DNA from: Natrialba swarupiae | GTDB taxonomy: Archaea; Halobacteriota; Halobacteria; Halobacteriales; Natrialbaceae | Direction of reading: 5' to 3' | Assembly (NCBI RefSeq): GCF_008245225.1 | Contig: NZ_VTAW01000015.1 | Location: 34,067-98,066, forward strand | DNA length: 64,000 nucleotides | In this document: in pieces, positions 60,056-64,000 of the stretch | Numbering within the stretch: position 1 is the first letter of the stretch | Layout of the letters: every line of letters starts with the position of its first letter | Program-made: the position numbers and the translations under genes | Notes under the pieces: generated by a model | What the model was told of the DNA's origin: nothing | Database searches by the model: none | Seen by the model: only the letters and a program-made list of their open reading frames with translations

Positions 60056-60664
60056 TCACGTCGTTACTCCCGTTGTGTCGATCGTTCCGGCGACGTACGC
60101 GACGCTTAGAAGCAACAGAAGGATACCTGCCGGTAACAGCCACGCGAACATCGTCAAGAGGAGTCCACTCGCCTGTATCCCCAGAGCGATCAGAACGACG
60201 GGTCCACAACAGACCGTTCCGGACAGCAGTGCCGGAAATGACGCGAGTAGACCGGATCCGGCACTGATTCCACAGGCTGACGGCTGCACGACCGCGAGAT
60301 AGGTCAGGCCGAGATTGATACCGACGAGGGTGGCGAGGAGAAGTCCGATAGCCACGTTCATCGGCGAGACGAGGATTCGAACGAATCCAGTGTCGACCAT
60401 GGCAACGGCCTCGAACGATGCGGGGCCAGTTCGGTCGAATAGTCGACCTAGCGGATCGTCGACCACGATCAGACCGGCCGCCACGTCGGGTCGAACTGCG
60501 AGGTCGCCGACGGCCCAGAGGAACGCGACGAGGTAGCCGATCGTCACGATGGTCGCGGTCGCCAGCGAGTCGTACCGACGGACGACGAGCAACATCGCGG
60601 CTCTCGTTTCTTCGATCCGTAATCGGGGATTCAGCCGCCCCGCCAGTCGGTCGATCGTGCTCAT
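60056..60664 (-). CDS. Multi-pass membrane protein with CCGP motif
   Basis: 202 residues from ATG 60664. Five or six membrane segments; the motif GTVCCGPVVLIALG lies between two of them, with a further CGISAGSG just before. Paired cysteines facing a Pro in a membrane helix recall metal-handling or disulfide-relay proteins, though no family can be named. The start overlaps the stop of the DUF3179 lipoprotein by 4 bases, so the two work together. Confidence 0.75.
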   Translation of the reverse strand: MSTIDRLAGRLNPRLRIEETRAAMLLVVRRYDSLATATIVTIGYLVAFLWAVGDLAVRPDVAAGLIVVDDPLGRLFDRTGPASFEAVAMVDTGFVRILVSPMNVAIGLLLATLVGINLGLTYLAVVQPSACGISAGSGLLASFPALLSGTVCCGPVVLIALGIQASGLLLTMFAWLLPAGILLLLLSVAYVAGTIDTTGVTT

Positions 60665-61761
60665 TCGTGGACCACCGTCGACGGATAGTAGCCGTACCAG
60701 GCGAACCACATCGCGTCGAAACCGATTTCGCACTCGAGAGGGAGTGCGTCCGGATCGTACGGGTCACCGTCGACGACAACACTCCCACCGTCCGCCTCGA
60801 CCGATCTTTCTTCCGGGTTTCGATACACGTAACCCGTATCGAGCACCTCGTCGTAGACGGTCACGTACGGCGTTTCACTCATCGTCCCTTCGACGACCGC
60901 CTGCTCGCGCAAGCTGTCCTTGGGGACGGCCATCGCGCCATCGGCGTTCCGGGCTCCGATGACGACCGCTTTCATCCGGAAGCGGTCGTCGGTCGCCAGC
61001 GGGCTGAACAGTGTATTCTCGTTTTCGTAGTACCCACTCCGAGGATTGTATTCCCCGTAGGGATCGTCGCCGTAGTTTCGAATGTGACCGGTGTCTTCGG
61101 TGAGGACGACCGTCTCCGGATACTGTTCGCGCCAGCGATCCCAGCTCGTCCAGTTCACCTGAAACTCCTCTACGTACTCGCCTTCGTGTGGGCCGCGGAT
61201 ACCCAACGCGAGTATCTGGGGCCACCACGTCTCCGTTTCGCGGTCGAACATGACGAGATTGCTGTTGATCAACCGGCCGGAGACGCCGAGTTCGTTCTCG
61301 CCGCGGTAGAACCCCTGTGCCGTCCCGGTCAACGGGCAGTACGTCACCGCGACCGACTCGCCACCGACTACGTCGTTGACGATTTCGTGCCACACGAGAT
61401 TGTACTGTGGATAGGCCTTCGTATCGCCGTTCAGCACGACGCCAAAGATCGGATCGCCACCGTCTAGGTTTTCCGGTGGATCGTCGGCCGAAGCGAACTG
61501 CGGATCGTCGACCGAGGGAATCCCGTCTTGACCTGGTCCACCGGGCAGGATCGCATCGTTCAGTTCTTCGACCGTGTACTCCTGGGGAAGCGATCGGTCA
61601 GCCGTCGGTAGACCGTTGGTTACAGCCGGTTTATCGTCCGACTCGCGATCGAGAATGTCGGGACTACCGAGACAGCCTGCAAGGGCAGCCAGGCCGACAG
61701 CTGCCGCCGATCCGAGGAAACCCCGTCTAGAACTGCCGTCTGTCGTGGGACTCTCTCGCAT
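60661..61761 (-). CDS. DUF3179 lipoprotein
   Basis: 366 residues. Twin-arginine signal SRRGFLGSAAAVGLAALAGC with lipid-attachment Cys 30. The DUF3179 core shows GVVLNGDTKAYPQYNLVWHEIVND (read in parts), VTYCPLTGTAQGF with its conserved Cys, and WPQILALGIRGPHEGE. The function of DUF3179 is unknown; the conserved Cys and secreted location suggest redox or metal chemistry at the cell surface. Co-transcribed with the CCGP membrane protein. Confidence 0.85.
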   Translation of the reverse strand: MRESPTTDGSSRRGFLGSAAAVGLAALAGCLGSPDILDRESDDKPAVTNGLPTADRSLPQEYTVEELNDAILPGGPGQDGIPSVDDPQFASADDPPENLDGGDPIFGVVLNGDTKAYPQYNLVWHEIVNDVVGGESVAVTYCPLTGTAQGFYRGENELGVSGRLINSNLVMFDRETETWWPQILALGIRGPHEGEYVEEFQVNWTSWDRWREQYPETVVLTEDTGHIRNYGDDPYGEYNPRSGYYENENTLFSPLATDDRFRMKAVVIGARNADGAMAVPKDSLREQAVVEGTMSETPYVTVYDEVLDTGYVYRNPEERSVEADGGSVVVDGDPYDPDALPLECEIGFDAMWFAWYGYYPSTVVHE

Positions 61762-62086
61762 ACCTCTCGAAACGGTCCCAACTTAAATAACCGGGCGGCG
61801 GCTGTGTCCCTGTCACGCACAGCCAGTATCTATCCGGACGACGAGCGCTGATCGTGGTACTTGACATCGGGAAACTGTCTATGACATTGCTCGCCGCTGA
61901 TCGGTGGGACGGTTCTGGCCGTCGGCGTGTCGGTACTTTTTGACAGAGTGTGTTACCTCTCGTTACCTGATACTATTCGGGTGCTGGCTCCTGAACGCTG
62001 TGTGTGAAATGGCATGAAACGGACACGCCGGAGACGATTTTGGAACGATGGTGAAACGACCGCTTTGCGGACAGTAACCGACCGCA
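61762..62086. other. Intergenic region without recognised features
   Basis: 325 bases between divergent genes. An AT-containing stretch just after 61780 may hold the DUF3179 promoter (ACTTAAATAACC around 61779-61790, close to the start). Nothing else seen. Confidence 0.4.
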
Positions 62087-62341
62087 GTGAGTGGACCGTA
62101 CCTGACGACAGTTGCCGATCCGATCGATGCGATCCCAAAACCGAACTCCCGGCAGTGGGCACTTTGGGCGATACTACTTGCCCTCGAGTCCGGATGTATT
62201 CTTGCGAACGCCCTCTTCAGGGTCGCACAACTCGTGTTGTTTCATCTGTCTCCGTTTGGCTGGTTCATTCTCGGTGTCTGGGTCGGCTGGAAGACGGGCC
62301 CATCTCGGCGGTACGAACGCACGAAGTCGTTACCGATGTGA
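62087..62341 (+). CDS. Small membrane protein
   Basis: 84 residues from GTG 62087. One or two hydrophobic segments (WALWAILLALESGCILAN and FHLSPFGWFILGVWVGW). Not recognised. The start codon is uncertain, and the charge profile is not strongly haloarchaeal, so moderate confidence only. Confidence 0.45.
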   Translation: MSGPYLTTVADPIDAIPKPNSRQWALWAILLALESGCILANALFRVAQLVLFHLSPFGWFILGVWVGWKTGPSRRYERTKSLPM

Positions 62342-62538
62342 TCGCTGGCCCGTATTTCCCCGTACTCGAACGCCACGTTCGTCGCAAGGGTATTGCCACT
62401 CAACTGGCAACCGTTTCATACGTACCAGTAGCGTACACACATGTATAATTACGATTACTTATCTAAGCAGGTTGACGAGTTGTATTGGCACTGTTCACTA
62501 TCACCTATCAGTTCAAAACCATTATATAGACAGTGCAG

Positions 62539-63201
62539 TTAGCTAGATACCCTCTCTATTATCAAAGATCCGATAACGATTACGAGTGGACCGATAAACC
62601 CAAAGAGCACAAATGGCAACACCAGGACGACCTCGAGTAGGGAGTGGGCAGCAAGTATCGAATCGAGGCTCTCACCCTCACTCGTTGTATCTCCCATATA
62701 GTGACCGAACAGAACGAGTGCAGCGACGAGCCCGTATCCTTTAATGACGATTCTGGCCCACTTCAACCCGACAATACCGCCAGCGACGCCCGCAGCGACC
62801 AGCGCTCCGACTGTTACGATCGTGTGGATTCCGCCGACGATATTGACCACTGTCCCGACAGCGTAGAGATACACGAAGACGAATAGTAGCGGTGCACCGA
62901 TATGATAGAAGAGGGGAAAGAAAATCCACTCAACAATCTCAGTTCCAGCCGAGGATCCTGGCTGGGACGACCTGGTGATGTCGTGATCGTGTTGGGTATT
63001 GTGGCACCGTCGGCACAACGTCACTAAGTTCGTGAGGTCGTGAGATCCTCCTCGAGAGATTGGCACACGGTGATGTGCATGGAGTTCGAGGCTCCCGTGT
63101 GGTCCTCCTTGTCAACCACATAATTGACAGGTGTAGTTATCACGTTGATAGACGCGCTGTCGTCGGTCGTCCCAATCCGGTGGGTAGTTGGCTGCGGTCA
63201 T
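62539..63201 (-). pseudogene. HNH endonuclease fused to a membrane domain, interrupted by in-frame TGA
   Basis: From ATG 63201 the frame reads NYPPDWDDRRQRVYQRDNYT, CQLCG, then TGA (63112-63114), and continues in the same frame as QGGPHGSLELHAHHRVPISR, then LVTLCRRCHN, a complete HNH motif with CxxC zinc pairs. After about residue 75 come four hydrophobic segments to 62539. CGA to TGA is a likely single change. Without readthrough only 29 residues are made, or a product from GTG 63066 that lacks the HH pair. The nuclease-membrane fusion is itself unusual. Confidence 0.7.
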
Positions 63202-63577
63202 TTCTTCCTCTGGTGAACTGATCTATATCGAATCCGTTCTCGGGTACTGTCATGACTCATATCTCAACTGTTCGTTTCACCACCCAAATCGGTAGCGGCC
63301 CGTGGGTCAACAGCCCCACATACTTCACTCAGTCTGACGACGTCGCTCGTTGAGGGTGGGGTTTCTCCACGAACTCAGCCGTTGGGTTCGTTTGCGGACG
63401 GGAAGGCGGTGGGTCAGGAACTCGAGGACCGCGTCGATGGTACGTGAGGCGTGGTTCTTGGTGTCTCCTCGCTGATCTCTTTCCGCTACAAGGAGAGAAT
63501 CCCGTCGTTTACGACGTCCTCAGAACGCGAGAGTGGTCGGCGCTATGTTTGTATCTCCAGGGCGCCTATAGGCTCTG
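63202..63577. other. Intergenic region with decayed sequence and IS remnant
   Basis: 376 bases. GAGAGAATCCCGTCGTTTAC at 63493-63512 is a second copy of the IS1341-type right-end fragment found at 51427. On the minus strand a short frame near 63345-63475 (NHASRTIDAVLEFLTHRLPV) is protein-like but has no start and no family, so may be a gene scrap. Confidence 0.4.
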
Positions 63578-64000
63578 ATGAAGAGAGTTCGTCGGACTGA
63601 GATGGTGGAGCATTTGTCGGAACAACAGCTTGATGAAGCGATCAATGAAGCCCAGAAGGCGGACGAGACTCGTCTCGTCCGGCGACTCTGTTTCATCAAG
63701 AACGTCTCTTTCGGCGACACCGACAAAATGGCTGCACGACGTGTCGGTGCGTCCCAACCAACCGGCGGACGCTGGCTCAAAGCCTGGAACGAAGGTGGGA
63801 TCGATGGACTTCGGCCGAGCTTCGCGGGCGGCCGTCCCGCGAAGCTCTCCCCTGAACAGTTTGACGAATTCTTTGAACTCCTCGAAGACGGTCAGCCGTG
63901 GACACCACAGGAGATCGAGGATCTTCTCTGGGATCGCTACGGCGTTACGTACGATCGTGCCCACCTTGCACGAATTCTCCGGAGTGATGGAATGCAGTAT
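63578..64000 (+). CDS. IS630-family transposase, N-terminal part (cut by window edge)
   Basis: The frame is open from ATG 63578 to the last base (141 residues); ATG 63602 is an alternative. The first 140 residues are a double helix-turn-helix as in IS630/Tc1-type transposases (FGDTDKMAARRVGASQPTGG, then GGRPAKLSPEQFDEFFELLE, then VTYDRAHLARILRSDGMQY). The DDE catalytic part lies beyond 64000. Confidence 0.8.
   Translation, partial: MKRVRRTEMVEHLSEQQLDEAINEAQKADETRLVRRLCFIKNVSFGDTDKMAARRVGASQPTGGRWLKAWNEGGIDGLRPSFAGGRPAKLSPEQFDEFFELLEDGQPWTPQEIEDLLWDRYGVTYDRAHLARILRSDGMQY

Noticed and set aside
1..64000. CRISPR array, rRNA or tRNA genes
   Set aside because: No regularly spaced direct repeats and no conserved tRNA or rRNA blocks were found on reading; a tRNA scan could still reveal one I missed.

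Overview
The window reads as chromosomal DNA of a halophilic archaeon, most like a member of the Natrialbales (family-level placement is inference). Evidence: strongly acidic proteins, GC-rich third positions in the main genes, a TFB transcription factor, AT-rich TATA-type boxes about 25-35 bases before many start codons with little leader, twin-arginine lipoprotein signals, haloarchaeal IS1341-type TnpB elements, and VapBC modules.

Layout. 1-4283 (minus): a 2-oxoacid dehydrogenase operon (E1alpha, E1beta, E2 and the start of E3). 4284-5556: non-coding, with three MITE-like palindromes. 5557-6801: an amidohydrolase. 6890-8606: an IS1341-type element whose tnpB is broken by a small double-hairpin insertion. 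9212-14838: a complete dipeptide/oligopeptide ABC importer with a convergently coded binding lipoprotein, then an aldo/keto reductase and an IclR regulator. 18057-24731: thiolase-like protein plus DUF35 partner, IclR regulator, SelA-like PLP enzyme, acyl-CoA dehydrogenase and nitroreductase. 25156-32333: Gfo/Idh dehydrogenase, sugar isomerase-like TIM barrel, FAH-family dehydratase-like protein, RidA, IclR, a mandelate-racemase-like enolase-superfamily enzyme and an unknown protein, which looks like a sugar-acid type catabolic island.

32397-43038 is the most striking part: a NamZ-like (DUF1343) exo-N-acetylmuramidase homologue followed by nine tightly coupled genes: peptide-type ABC importer (binding protein, two permeases, two ATPases), an AmiE/beta-lactamase-fold hydrolase, a GNAT acetyltransferase, anhydro-N-acetylmuramic acid kinase (AnmK) and a HAD phosphatase. 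This gene set matches bacterial cell-wall (murein) recycling, yet haloarchaea make no murein. I infer a system for importing and degrading fragments of bacterial cell walls. A creatininase-family hydrolase, an SDR and an MFS transporter follow.

46190-64000 is a mobile, more mosaic region: a second IS1341-type tnpB, a TFB gene, TRAM protein, a VapBC pair, a DDE transposase whose coding sequence holds five strong hairpins, a membrane-anchored winged-helix protein with an exported partner, a CoA-disulfide-reductase-like enzyme, a second HTH/PIN pair, a DUF3179 lipoprotein with membrane partner, an HNH-membrane gene broken by an in-frame stop, and the start of an IS630-type transposase cut by the window edge. 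Six copies of an 84-86 bp palindromic repeat are scattered through the window. I saw no rRNA, tRNA or CRISPR array.
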